Source: Cereibacter_A sp052244495
GTDB lineage: Bacteria; Pseudomonadota; Alphaproteobacteria; Rhodobacterales; Rhodobacteraceae
Strand: one strand, 5' to 3'
NCBI GenBank assembly: GCA_052244495.1
Contig: JBQPXH010000001.1
Length of the DNA stretch: 64,000 nt
A program made the position numbers and the translations under genes. The notes below the pieces were generated by a model that worked only from the letters and a program-made list of their open reading frames with translations, was not told where the DNA came from and made no database searches. Shown piece after piece: positions 9,673 through 18,051 of this stretch; the first letter of the stretch is position 1, and the number at the start of each line of letters is the position of its first letter.

Positions 9673-9730
9673 GTCGGACTGTCGCGCGGATGCGCGGGGA
9701 CCGGGCAGGGCCGCCCGGTCCGGTCTCGGA

Positions 9731-10705
9731 TCAGGCGCGGGCGCGGCGGCGACCACGGCCGCCGGCGGCGGCCTGAGCGGCGCAGGCTTCGGGGAAGCTC
9801 GCGCCTTCCTTGACCGCGTCGAGGATGCGCGAGAAGCGGATCCACTCGGCGCCGTTCGGATCGTGGTTCATCAGCATGTTGGCGGCGCGGATCGCCTCCA
9901 TCTCGACCGAGCGGACGGGGTTCATGATCGCCGAGGTCATGCCGGCGCCGATCGCCATCGGCAGGAAGGCCGCGTTGACGCCATGCCGGTTCGGCAGCCC
10001 GAAGGAGACGTTCGAGGCGCCGCAGGTGGTGTTGACGCCCAGTTCGTCGCGCAGCCGCCGGACGAGGGCAAAGACCTGCTGGCCCGCCGAGGCCATGGCG
10101 CCGACCGGCATCACCAGCGGATCGACCACGATGTCTTGCGCCGGGATTCCGAAATCGGCCGCGCGCTCGACGATCTTCTTCGCCACGGCGAAGCGGACAT
10201 CGGGATCGGGCGAGATGCCGGTGTCGTCGTTCGAGATCGCCACCACCGGCACGTTGTATTTCTTCACCAGCGGCAGCACGAGATCCATCCGCTCTTCCTC
10301 GCCGGTGACCGAGTTCAGCAACGGGCGCCCCTCGCAGGCCTGCAGCCCTGCCTCGAGCGCGCCCGGAACGGAACTGTCGATGCAGAGCGGCACGTCGGTG
10401 ATCGCCTGGATGCGGGCGATCAGCTCCTTCATCAGCGGCGGCTCGACGAAGTTGTTGTCGGCATAGCGCGGATCCTCGGCCATCCTGTTGGTGAAGACCG
10501 CGCCCGAGTTCACGTCGAGCACCATCGCCCCGCAGGCCACCTGCTCGAGCGCGTCCTTCTCGACGGTCGAGAAATCACCCGCCTCGAGTTCCGCCGCCAG
10601 CTTCTTGCGCCCCGTGGGGTTGATGCGCTCGCCGATGACGCAGAAGGGCTCGTCGAAGCCGATGACGACGGTTTTCGTTTTCGATTCAATTACGGTACGG
10701 GTCAT
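9731..10705 (-). CDS. pterin-binding methyltransferase (methyltetrahydrofolate:corrinoid type)
   Basis: 324 residues forming a single pterin-binding TIM barrel of the MetH-folate-domain/AcsE/MtvA class. Recognisable segments are VIGERINPTGRKKLA near residue 22, MVLDVNSGAVF near 60, PLCIDSSVPGALEAG near 105 and ISNDDTGISPDPDVR near 160. It should move the methyl group of 5-methyl-THF to a corrinoid protein, or run the reverse reaction. The protein lacks homocysteine-binding and cobalamin-binding domains, which fits a split methionine synthase. Its ATG overlaps the stop of the reductase gene (ATGA), so the pair is coupled. The Arg/Ala-rich C terminus (GGRGRRRARA) is a lineage oddity. Physiological direction is inferred. 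Confidence 0.85.
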   Translation of the reverse strand: MTRTVIESKTKTVVIGFDEPFCVIGERINPTGRKKLAAELEAGDFSTVEKDALEQVACGAMVLDVNSGAVFTNRMAEDPRYADNNFVEPPLMKELIARIQAITDVPLCIDSSVPGALEAGLQACEGRPLLNSVTGEEERMDLVLPLVKKYNVPVVAISNDDTGISPDPDVRFAVAKKIVERAADFGIPAQDIVVDPLVMPVGAMASAGQQVFALVRRLRDELGVNTTCGASNVSFGLPNRHGVNAAFLPMAIGAGMTSAIMNPVRSVEMEAIRAANMLMNHDPNGAEWIRFSRILDAVKEGASFPEACAAQAAAGGRGRRRARA

Positions 10706-11634
10706 GCCTCAACCTTTTCCTCAAGAGCGGCGGGGATGCCGGAGCGGCCGCCATTGGCGGTCACCCATTCGGCATTGGCCTTGATGCCACCTAGCGGGAA
10801 GAAGTGAACCGATTCAATGCCGAACATGTGGTTCCTCGCCTTGTGGGCGCTGATGCCGGCCACGAATTCGGTCGGCTCGTAGGGCAGCAGGAGCTTGGTG
10901 ACGTCCATTGCACGCTTCTGCAGCACCTTCATCGAGGGGCCGACGCCGCAGGCCACGGCGAACTTGATCATGGTCTGCAGCTTGGCGGGGCCGGCGATGC
11001 CGATGTGGATCGGAAGCGAGATGCCCTCGGCGGCAAGCCGTTCGGCCCAGGCGATGACCGGCTCGGGCTCGAAACAGAACTGGGTCGCGATGGCCATCTT
11101 CGCGTCGGTGCGTTCGGAGAAGGCCTGCTTCCAGCGCAGCGCCTCCATCACCATGCGGTCGGACCCATCGGGGTCGATGTCCTTCGATCCTTCCGGGTGG
11201 CCTGCGACGTGCAGGCGCTCGAACCCGTCGAAGAGGCCGGTCTCGAGCAACTGCATCGAGGAGTGGAAGGCCCCCTGCGGCGCGCGCAGCCCGCCGGCGA
11301 GGATCAGGCCCTGCTTGACGTCGGCCTCGCCGCGGTAGCGGGCGATCCAGTCGGCAAGCGTGGCGCGGTCCTTGATGATGCGCGCGGGGAAGTGCGGCAT
11401 CACCGGGAAGCCCTCGGCAGTGAGCCGCTTCGCCGTCGCCACCATCTCCTCGATGGGGGTCCCGTCGATATGGGCGATGTAGACGCGCGTGCCGCGGGGC
11501 AGCAGGTCGCGGAAATCCGCGATCTTCTCGGCCGTGCGCGGCATCACCTCGATCGAATACCCCTTCAGCAGCGCCTCGACGGGGGCGGGAGCGGAGGGAG
11601 CGGCCGCCTCGCGGCGGAGTTTGAAAAGCGCCAT
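10702..11634 (-). CDS. methylenetetrahydrofolate reductase-like protein
   Basis: 310 residues of the MetF/MTHFR TIM-barrel superfamily, in the divergent form that accompanies corrinoid methyl-transfer clusters. It should interconvert 5,10-methylene-THF and 5-methyl-THF, supplying or consuming the substrate of the next gene. The reading frame extends to an ATG at 11676, but the ATG at 11634 has a GGAGG ribosome site five bases away and avoids overlap with the preceding gene, so it is preferred. The stop overlaps the methyltransferase start by four bases. Conserved patches include IEVMPRTAEKIADF near the N terminus and ATQFCFEPEPVIAWAE mid-protein. Cofactor use (flavin) is known for the family, not seen here. 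Confidence 0.78.
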   Translation of the reverse strand: MALFKLRREAAAPSAPAPVEALLKGYSIEVMPRTAEKIADFRDLLPRGTRVYIAHIDGTPIEEMVATAKRLTAEGFPVMPHFPARIIKDRATLADWIARYRGEADVKQGLILAGGLRAPQGAFHSSMQLLETGLFDGFERLHVAGHPEGSKDIDPDGSDRMVMEALRWKQAFSERTDAKMAIATQFCFEPEPVIAWAERLAAEGISLPIHIGIAGPAKLQTMIKFAVACGVGPSMKVLQKRAMDVTKLLLPYEPTEFVAGISAHKARNHMFGIESVHFFPLGGIKANAEWVTANGGRSGIPAALEEKVEA

Positions 11635-11662
11635 GGCGGCCTCCATCAGGCGGCGGGGCAAG

Positions 11663-11956
11663 TCAGGCCCGGCCATCGTTGTCGATCAGCGCCCTGAGGC
11701 GCGCGGGGTCGTAGTCCTGGTCGAGGCGCAAGGCCACGGAGCGAGCAAGGGCCTCGGGTTCCCCCTCGGCCTCATGTGTGGCCTTGCGCCATTCGGCGAG
11801 GTAGGCGTCGCTGTCCTTTGCGCCGATCTTCATGGCGCAGCGGTCGATCGCCTGCTCGAAACGCTCCGGAAGCGGCGCTTTCGCACCCTTGCGGCCACGA
11901 CCCACGATCACCTGGGCCGGGATGTCTCGCCAGTAGACGATGGTCACTTCGGGCAT
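11663..11956 (-). CDS. small 'virulence factor' family protein
   Basis: 97 residues. The opening (PEVTIVYWRDIPAQVIVGRG) and basic patch GRGRKGAKAPLP match a small family given the uninformative database name 'virulence factor'. The biochemical role is unknown. From memory it recurs next to methylenetetrahydrofolate reductase and corrinoid methyltransferase genes in Rhodobacterales. Here it leads the minus-strand cluster, 28 bases before the reductase start, so a role in the same methyl-transfer system is likelier than virulence. The upstream 271-base gap to ppx must hold its promoter; I saw no riboswitch there. Confidence 0.65.
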   Translation of the reverse strand: MPEVTIVYWRDIPAQVIVGRGRKGAKAPLPERFEQAIDRCAMKIGAKDSDAYLAEWRKATHEAEGEPEALARSVALRLDQDYDPARLRALIDNDGRA

Positions 11957-12171
11957 TGACGATTCCTCTTCCTCGACCCCTCATACGGGGCGGAACGCCG
12001 CACCCGGTGTCGGATTTCGACATGGTGCGAGCGTGGAACGACGCGCGCCCACAAGCCTGCGCGAGCCGTTCCCGCGGAGCCACAGGAAAGGGCATGTCCG
12101 CGGGCGCGGATGCGCTTTTTTCCTCGGCTTGCGGATGCGGTTCACGCGGCCGGTATCACGACGATCCGACC

Positions 12172-12200
12172 TTGCGGCGTGGCCGCGCCGCGCTTACTCT
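12172..12200 (+). promoter_or_regulatory. candidate promoter for ppx
   Basis: TTGCGG (12172-12177), 17 bases, TACTCT (12195-12200) lie 27 bases before the ppx ATG. Both hexamers match the sigma-70 consensus at three of six positions. Confidence 0.35.
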
Positions 12201-12227
12201 TGAAGCAACCATGAATGGAGGGCGACG

Positions 12228-13364
12228 ATGACGCCCGAGCGTCCCAGGGGTGCGGACGCGATCCCGGCGCGCGACGATCTGGTCGTCGGCGCACAGGTGG
12301 AACCTTCCGTCGCCCCGCCAGCCGACCGGGGGCAGCTCTATGCAGCGCTGGACCTGGGTACAAACAGTTGTCGCATGCTGATTGCCCAGCCGAGGGGCAG
12401 TCAGTTTCAGGTCGTGGATTCGTTTTCCAAGACCGTGCAGCTCGGCGTCGGGCTGGAGGCATCCGGCCGGTTGTCTCGTGCCTCGATGGGGCGCACCATT
12501 CAGGCCCTGCGCATCTGCCAGAAGAAGATCGAGAAGCACCAGGTCCGGCGCATGCGGCTGGTGGCGACCGAGGCCTGCCGCCGGGCGCGCAACGCCCGCG
12601 ATTTCCTGCGCCAGATCCGCCGTGAGACGGGGCTCTCGCTCGAGATCATCGCTCCGGAAGAAGAGGCGCGCCTGGCGGTCATCTCCTGCGCACCCCTGGT
12701 GTCGCGGCGCACCGAGCAGCTTCTGGTCGTGGACATCGGCGGCGGCTCGACCGAACTCGTCTGGATCGACCTGTCCTCCGTCCCGCGCGAGGACCGGCCG
12801 AAGGCGATCATGCGGCTGCATTCCGGCTTCACGCCAAAGGGCATCGGGCCGGAGGCGCGGGTGGTCGACTGGATCTCCGTTCCGCTCGGGGTGGCGACGC
12901 TGAAGGACCAGTTCGGTGACGTGGACGACGACGCCGCGCGGTTCGCGCTGATGAGCTGGTATTTCGAGGAGAATCTCGCGAGCTTCTCGCCCTACAATGC
13001 CGAGAACCCGCGGGACGGGTTCCAGATCATCGGCACCTCGGGCACGATCACCACGGTCGCTGCCTCCTTCCTCGGCCTGCGCCGCTACGACCGGACGAAG
13101 GTCGACGGGCTCCACATGACCTCGGACCAGATCGACACGGTGATCCGCGACTACCTCACCCTCGGGCCGGAAGGCCGCCGCACGGATCCCCGCATCGGGC
13201 GCGAGCGGCATTCGCTGATCATGTCGGGTGCGGCGATCCTTCAGGCCCTGATGCGCATCTGGCCGACCGACCGGCTGTCCGTGGCCGACCGGGGCCTGCG
13301 CGAAGGGCTTCTTTATGCACAGATGAGCGCGGACGGCGTTCTGGAAGACGGACCCTACAAATGA
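12228..13364 (+). CDS. ppx: Ppx/GppA-family exopolyphosphatase
   Basis: 378 residues. The ASKHA-fold phosphate loop LDLGTNSCRMLIAQP starts near residue 41, EEEARLAVI near 144, and the second nucleotide loop VVDIGGGSTEL near 168. Family members hydrolyse terminal phosphate from polyphosphate and/or pppGpp. The protein lacks the long C-terminal extension of E. coli Ppx, so the short, single-module type is present. The GGAGG site sits eight bases before ATG. The stop overlaps the rlmE start (ATGA), linking a phosphate/stringent-response enzyme with rRNA methylation in one operon. Polyphosphatase versus pppGpp phosphatase activity cannot be separated here. Confidence 0.87.
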   Translation: MTPERPRGADAIPARDDLVVGAQVEPSVAPPADRGQLYAALDLGTNSCRMLIAQPRGSQFQVVDSFSKTVQLGVGLEASGRLSRASMGRTIQALRICQKKIEKHQVRRMRLVATEACRRARNARDFLRQIRRETGLSLEIIAPEEEARLAVISCAPLVSRRTEQLLVVDIGGGSTELVWIDLSSVPREDRPKAIMRLHSGFTPKGIGPEARVVDWISVPLGVATLKDQFGDVDDDAARFALMSWYFEENLASFSPYNAENPRDGFQIIGTSGTITTVAASFLGLRRYDRTKVDGLHMTSDQIDTVIRDYLTLGPEGRRTDPRIGRERHSLIMSGAAILQALMRIWPTDRLSVADRGLREGLLYAQMSADGVLEDGPYK

Positions 13365-14092
13365 CAACAAAGAACACATCGGGCCGCGGCCAGCGCGAAC
13401 TGCGCGTGCGGGTGAAGACCGCGAAGGGGAGGAAGCTCTCCTCGACCCTCTGGCTCGAGCGGCAGCTGAACGACCCTTACGTCACACGCGCCAAGAAGGA
13501 AGGGTTCCGGGGCAGGGCGGCCTACAAGATCATCGAGCTCGACGACAAGTTCGGCTTCCTGCGCCCGGGGGCGCGGGTGGTGGACCTCGGCTGCGCGCCG
13601 GGCGGCTGGTGTCAGGTGGCGGTGGATCGGGTCAACGCCCTCGGCGAGCGGAAGTCGAAGCCGCAGGGCACCGTTCTCGGCGTCGACCTGCAGGAGGTGG
13701 AGCCGATCGCGGGGGCCGAGATCCACCAGCTCGACTTCCTCTCCGACGACGCGGACGAGAAGGTGAAGACCTGGCTCGGCGGGCGGGCGGACGTGGTGAT
13801 GAGCGACATGGCGGCGGCCGCCTCTGGCCACAAGGGAACCGATCACCTCCGCATCATCGCGCTTTGCGAAGCGGCCTCGGCCTTCGCCTTCGACGTGCTG
13901 GAAGACGGCGGAACCTTCGTCGCGAAGGTGCTTGCCGGCGGCGCAGAGAACGAGCTGCAGGCGCTGCTCAAGCGGAACTTCACGAAGGTGGCCAACGTGA
14001 AGCCCCCGGCAAGCCGCGCCGACAGCTCCGAGAAGTTCGTGGTGGCGATGGGCTTTCGCGGCCGGAAGCCGGAGTCCGACGCGGACCTCTGA
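13361..14092 (+). CDS. rlmE: 23S rRNA (uridine-2'-O)-methyltransferase
   Basis: 243 residues, the FtsJ/RrmJ family. It 2'-O-methylates U2552 in the A-loop of 23S rRNA at a late stage of 50S assembly. The SAM loop VVDLGCAPGGWCQVA is near residue 73, and the K-D-K-E tetrad is traceable as AAYKIIELD, VVMSDMAAAASGHKGTD, FVAKVLAGG and SSEKFVVAMGFRG. The N terminus carries a basic extension (about residues 1-45) longer than E. coli. The start codon overlaps the ppx stop (ATGA), so translation is coupled. Heat-shock control is known for E. coli but not visible here. Confidence 0.93.
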   Translation: MTTKNTSGRGQRELRVRVKTAKGRKLSSTLWLERQLNDPYVTRAKKEGFRGRAAYKIIELDDKFGFLRPGARVVDLGCAPGGWCQVAVDRVNALGERKSKPQGTVLGVDLQEVEPIAGAEIHQLDFLSDDADEKVKTWLGGRADVVMSDMAAAASGHKGTDHLRIIALCEAASAFAFDVLEDGGTFVAKVLAGGAENELQALLKRNFTKVANVKPPASRADSSEKFVVAMGFRGRKPESDADL

Positions 14093-14329
14093 TCCGGTGC
14101 CGGCAGGGCCTGACCCGGACTTCACAGGCAAACCGCAGCGGACGGAAGGGCTCGGATCGCCCTACGGGAGAAGCCGCAGCGCCCGAGATCGCCGCGTCAG
14201 CACAAGGATTCAGGCGTCAACTTTCTGACGGCACCCGGCCAGGTTGCACCCCACGGGCCGCACGACCGCGATAAGGATCTCGGTGGTTTCCGTGGCTGGC
14301 GAAGCTTCAGGTGACATCGCAATGAAGAA

Positions 14330-14349
14330 GGGCGCCCCCTGGGGCGCCC
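14330..14349 (-). terminator. hairpin terminator for the M15/DUF882 gene
   Basis: GGGCGCCCC-CT-GGGGCGCCC is a perfect 9-bp stem. Read on the minus strand it is followed by TTCTTC, so it best serves the leftward gene ending at 14382. The remaining 14093-14329 shows no gene. Confidence 0.65.
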
Positions 14350-14381
14350 GGCTTCGCGGATGATCCGTCGGTCGAGAGGGC

Positions 14382-14948
14382 TCAGCGGCCCCAGTGCCGA
14401 ACCGGGCCGCAGTCCATGTGAACGAAGTCGGACCGCGAATAGCGCCCGACGCCGCCCGAGGCGCAGGCCTCGGCCGCCTTGGCCATCTGATTGACCGAGC
14501 GCGATTTCAGCCGCAGATCGGCCGCCTGACCCTTCAGATGGAGCGAGTTCCGGGCGACGCCGCTGGACCGGGCGCGGAGCATCGCATTGGTCTTCGGGCA
14601 CCGATAGCCCGACAGCAGCATGTAGGGCTCGCTGACATCCATCAGGCGATGCGACGCCGCCATGATATCCACCGTGCGCGGATCCATGCGGGCCATGTCG
14701 TTCGTCCGCCAGTCCCGCATGAAGTGATTGATCTCCTTCAGCGCCTCGGGAATGTACTCTCCCTCGATCCAGTAGATCGTGTCCATGGACTCGCCGGTGC
14801 GGCCCGAGTACATCCGGATCCGTCGCACGTCGCCCGCGCCGCGCAGGAGCCCGAAGGCGTTCGAATAGGTGGGAGCCGCGACAACGGCGGTGGCGGCAAA
14901 CGCGCCAAGAAGGCCGCGCCGCGTGATGAGCGTATTCGTCAGAGTCAT
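14382..14948 (-). CDS. Tat-exported DUF882/YcbK-type M15 peptidase-like protein
   Basis: 188 residues with a twin-arginine leader (LITRRGLLGAFAATAVVAAP), so it folds in the cytoplasm before export. The C-terminal half has the M15 pattern LSGYRCPKTNAMLR, SLHLKGQAADL and FVHMDCGPVRHWG, giving the His/Asp/His metal ligands of murein DD-endopeptidase-like enzymes. E. coli YcbK (MepK) cuts 3,3 crosslinks made by L,D-transpeptidases. Here the gene is divergent from an L,D-transpeptidase gene across a 319-base shared intergenic region, which supports a matching role in crosslink turnover. Start chosen at the ATG that begins the Tat signal; the frame is open further upstream without a plausible start. 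Confidence 0.82.
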   Translation of the reverse strand: MTLTNTLITRRGLLGAFAATAVVAAPTYSNAFGLLRGAGDVRRIRMYSGRTGESMDTIYWIEGEYIPEALKEINHFMRDWRTNDMARMDPRTVDIMAASHRLMDVSEPYMLLSGYRCPKTNAMLRARSSGVARNSLHLKGQAADLRLKSRSVNQMAKAAEACASGGVGRYSRSDFVHMDCGPVRHWGR

Positions 14949-15166
14949 GATGAGCGCCTGTCCCGTCGCTTGGTCTTTTGGCTGCCTGTTCCGACAGCGT
15001 TCTTTGCTACTCGTCCCCAAGTACTTACCTCCTATGCCATATGGTTCCTTGCAACAGAAGTGCCGGAATGGCCGCACCGGCGCAGTTAATGCCCGATAGG
15101 CAAAAAATTGCTGAACGAGAGTCCCCGGATCGGCAAGCAAGGGAAAGTTGGGCGCCGTGACGAAAA

Positions 15167-15195
15167 TGCGACAATGTCGCAGGGCCGATCGGCCC
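15167..15195. promoter_or_regulatory. inverted repeats in the divergent intergenic region
   Basis: TGCGAC-AAT-GTCGCA (15167-15181) is followed directly by the palindrome GGGCCGATCGGCCC (15182-15195). Both lie in the 319-base region between the divergent DUF882 and L,D-transpeptidase genes, which otherwise holds no gene. They may be operators or a leader structure of the transpeptidase mRNA. Confidence 0.4.
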
Positions 15196-15267
15196 CCCAA
15201 TTTACGCCGCGGTGCAAATAGCCGAAGTTGGTAGGAAATCACCCGACCTTCCCTTTTGAGGTTATTC

Positions 15268-16878
15268 ATGGCCCGCCAGATTCGCCGCGAGACCCGCCTC
15301 GGGCTTGCACTCCTGCTCTCGGTGACGATCGGGGCGGCGGCTCTGACGGGAGGCAGCGCCATCGCGGCCGAGCTGACTCCCTTCAGTCGCTCTGTGGCCG
15401 AGGCGGCGGGCCGCAGCGAGCTGATCGCGGCCTTCTATGCCGAGAGGGAGTATCGCACGCTCTGGACCGGGCCCGAGGATGCCGACCGTCGGCAGGCTCT
15501 CCTCTCGGCGGTCGCCCGCGCGGCGGACCATGGCCTGCCGGTGCCACGCTATGATGCGGCGGCACTGGCCGCCCGCTTCCGCAGCGCGCGGACGGAAACG
15601 GACCGCGGTCGGCTCGAGGTGGCGATGACCCGGGCGCTGCTTGCCTGGGCGAACGACCTGCACAGCGGCGCACTCAATCCGGCCAAGGTCGATCCCGGCA
15701 TCAAGCGCGAGGTTCAGCGTCTCGACCCGCGCAGCGTGCTGACCGCCTTCGAGGCGGATCCCGTGCAGTTCCTGAACAGCCTCGCGCCGCGCGACCCCGA
15801 ATACGCGCGCCTGATGCGCGCGAAGTTCGAACTCGAGGAGCGGATGGCGGCCGGCGGCTGGGGGCCGGCGGTGCCCGGTGGCAAGCTGAAGCCGGGGGCC
15901 ACGGGTCCGGCGTTCCTTGCCCTCCGGGATCGGCTGATGGCGCTCGGCTACCTCGGCCGCAGCACGGCGGCGAGCTACGACCGGTCGGTCGAGCAGGCAG
16001 TGCGCGCCTTCCAGACCGATCAGGGGCTCGAGGCGGACGGCGTCGCGGGCGAAGGCACGATCGCCGCGCTCAACGTGTCGCCCGAGGCGCGGCTGCGTTC
16101 GGTGCTCGTGGCGCTCGAGCGGGAACGCTGGCTGAACATCGACCGGGGCGAGCGGCACATCTGGGTCAACCTGACCGATTTCACCGCCCGCATCGTCGAG
16201 GGCGGCCGGGTGACCTTCGAGACGCGCTCGGTGATCGGCAAGAACAGCCCTGACCAGCGCAGCCCCGAGTTCTCGGACGAGATGGAATACATGGTGATCA
16301 ACCCCTCGTGGCATGTGCCGCGGTCGATCACCACGAAGGAATACCTGCCGCTCCTGCAGCGTAATCCGAATGCGGCGGGCCATCTGAAGCTGATCGACAG
16401 CCGCGGCCGCGTGGTCAACCGCGGCGCGGTCAACTTCAATGCCTACAACGCCCGCAACTTCCCCTTCTCGATGCGGCAGCCGCCCTCGGACGGAAATGCG
16501 CTGGGGCTCGTGAAGTTCATGTTCCCGAACCCGTGGAACATCTACCTGCACGACACGCCGTCCAAGTCGCTCTTCGACCGCGAGGTGCGCGCCTTCTCGC
16601 ACGGATGCATCCGGCTGGGCCGCCCGTTCGACTTTGCCTATGCGCTGCTCTCGAAGCAGGCCGACGATCCCGAGGCGCTGTTCCAGTCGCATCTGAGGAC
16701 AGGCAAGGAGAGCGTGGTGCGTCTCGAAAAGCCGGTTCCGGTCCATCTGGTCTATTTCACCGCCTGGGCGGGGGTGACGGGGCGGATGAACTACCGGGCC
16801 GACATCTACGGTCGCGATGCAGTGATCTTCGATGCCCTGTCGGGGGCCGGGGTGGTGCCGGGCGCGGTTCAGGGCTAG
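15268..16878 (+). CDS. L,D-transpeptidase, YcbB/LdtD type
   Basis: 536 residues, secreted. The signal peptide covers about residues 1-34. An N-terminal helical scaffold leads to a peptidoglycan-binding repeat (about 205-265, containing AVRAFQTDQGLEADGVAGEGT) and the YkuD catalytic domain, whose SHGCIRLG motif carries the nucleophilic Cys, with a preceding IYLHDTP histidine. Such enzymes make 3,3 (mDap-mDap) crosslinks or attach proteins to peptidoglycan in the periplasm. The ATG at 15268 has a GAGG site six bases upstream and is preferred over an in-frame TTG at 15256. It is divergent from the M15-type hydrolase and 48 bases before lpxD, so envelope functions cluster here. Confidence 0.9.
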   Translation: MARQIRRETRLGLALLLSVTIGAAALTGGSAIAAELTPFSRSVAEAAGRSELIAAFYAEREYRTLWTGPEDADRRQALLSAVARAADHGLPVPRYDAAALAARFRSARTETDRGRLEVAMTRALLAWANDLHSGALNPAKVDPGIKREVQRLDPRSVLTAFEADPVQFLNSLAPRDPEYARLMRAKFELEERMAAGGWGPAVPGGKLKPGATGPAFLALRDRLMALGYLGRSTAASYDRSVEQAVRAFQTDQGLEADGVAGEGTIAALNVSPEARLRSVLVALERERWLNIDRGERHIWVNLTDFTARIVEGGRVTFETRSVIGKNSPDQRSPEFSDEMEYMVINPSWHVPRSITTKEYLPLLQRNPNAAGHLKLIDSRGRVVNRGAVNFNAYNARNFPFSMRQPPSDGNALGLVKFMFPNPWNIYLHDTPSKSLFDREVRAFSHGCIRLGRPFDFAYALLSKQADDPEALFQSHLRTGKESVVRLEKPVPVHLVYFTAWAGVTGRMNYRADIYGRDAVIFDALSGAGVVPGAVQG

Positions 16879-16926
16879 ATCTGGGGCGGGGCGGCAGCGG
16901 GCCGCCGTAGCCTTCGGAGCCGCGAC

Positions 16927-18018
16927 ATGGGCCACACCATCCGGGAGATTGCTACCGCGCTCGGCGCGGAGGCCGACGGCAACCTCGACCTCGTCGTGAC
17001 GCATGCGGCGGAGCCTGCCACGGCCGGTACGGAGGCGCTCGCCCTTGCCATGGACCCGCGCTATGCCGAAGGCCTCGCCAAGGGTGAAGCACGCGCCGCG
17101 ATGCTCTGGCAGGGCGCCGACTGGCGCGAGCTGGGTCTCGAGGCTGCGATCTTCGTGCCGCGCGGACGGCTCGCCATGGCGGGTCTGTCGCGGATCCTCG
17201 ACCCGGGCCCGCTGATCGCGAAGGTGGTGCATCCGATGGCTCTGGTCGATCCGACCGCCGAGATCGGCGAGGATGCCGCGATCGGGCCCTTCGTCACCAT
17301 CGGCCCGCATGTGCGCATCGGCCCGAACGCCCGGATCGCAAGCCATGTCTCGATTGCCGAGGGGGCGGAGATCGGCGCCGATGCGCTGATCCTGCAGGGC
17401 GCGCGGATCGGGGCGCGGGTGCGCATCGGCGACCGCTTCATCTGTCAGCCGGGCGCGGTGATCGGCGCGGACGGCTTCTCCTTCGTCACGCCCGAGAAGT
17501 CCGGGGTGGAGGAGATCCGCGAGACGCTGGGCGAGCGTGCGGAGATCCGGCAACAATCCTGGGTGCGCATCCATTCGCTGGGCTCGGTCCGGATGGGCGA
17601 CGATGTCGAGATCGGGGCCAATTCCACCATCGACCGGGGCACGATCCGCGATACGGTGGTGGGCAACGGCACCAAGATCGACAACCTCGTGCAGATCGGC
17701 CACAACGTGCAGATCGGCGACGACTGTCTCATCTGCGGGCAGGCGGGGGTCGCGGGCTCGGCCCGGATCGGCAACCGCGTCGTGCTCGGCGGGAAGGTCG
17801 GCGTCTCGGACAACATCTTCGTGGGTGACGACGTGATCGCCGGAGGATCGACCCGGATCCGCACCAATGCACCCGCCGGCCGCGTGATCCTGGGCGACCC
17901 GGCGGTCAAGATGGAGACGGCGATCGAGATCCAGAAGGCGATGCGCAGATTGCCGCGGCTGGCGGCCACCGTGGCCGAGCTTCAGAAAGCTGTTTCATTG
18001 AAACGCCAGAGTGACTAA
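16927..18018 (+). CDS. lpxD: UDP-3-O-acylglucosamine N-acyltransferase-type LpxD
   Basis: 363 residues. An N-terminal uridine-binding domain (about 1-100) precedes a left-handed beta-helix of hexapeptide repeats (about 105-330), with the catalytic His in IGHNVQIGDD and the following GQAGVAGS turn. LpxD adds the amide-linked acyl chain to UDP-3-O-acylglucosamine in lipid A synthesis. The gene is not in the usual bamA-lpxD-fabZ-lpxA setting. It heads a three-gene set with an acyl carrier protein and a ketosynthase, gaps 33 and 13 bases. That suggests a dedicated acyl supply, and possibly a second LpxD in the genome. Family identity is firm; the special substrate is inference. Confidence 0.93.
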   Translation: MGHTIREIATALGAEADGNLDLVVTHAAEPATAGTEALALAMDPRYAEGLAKGEARAAMLWQGADWRELGLEAAIFVPRGRLAMAGLSRILDPGPLIAKVVHPMALVDPTAEIGEDAAIGPFVTIGPHVRIGPNARIASHVSIAEGAEIGADALILQGARIGARVRIGDRFICQPGAVIGADGFSFVTPEKSGVEEIRETLGERAEIRQQSWVRIHSLGSVRMGDDVEIGANSTIDRGTIRDTVVGNGTKIDNLVQIGHNVQIGDDCLICGQAGVAGSARIGNRVVLGGKVGVSDNIFVGDDVIAGGSTRIRTNAPAGRVILGDPAVKMETAIEIQKAMRRLPRLAATVAELQKAVSLKRQSD

Positions 18019-18051
18019 ATCACCGCCACGACACGGTGCAGGGGGAAGACC

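Noticed and set aside
11957..12227. Possible SAM, SAH or cobalamin riboswitch before the methyl-transfer cluster
   Set aside because: I looked for conserved cores of these classes on the minus strand and found none that fold convincingly; a covariance search (Rfam SAM-II, SAM/SAH, cobalamin) would settle it.
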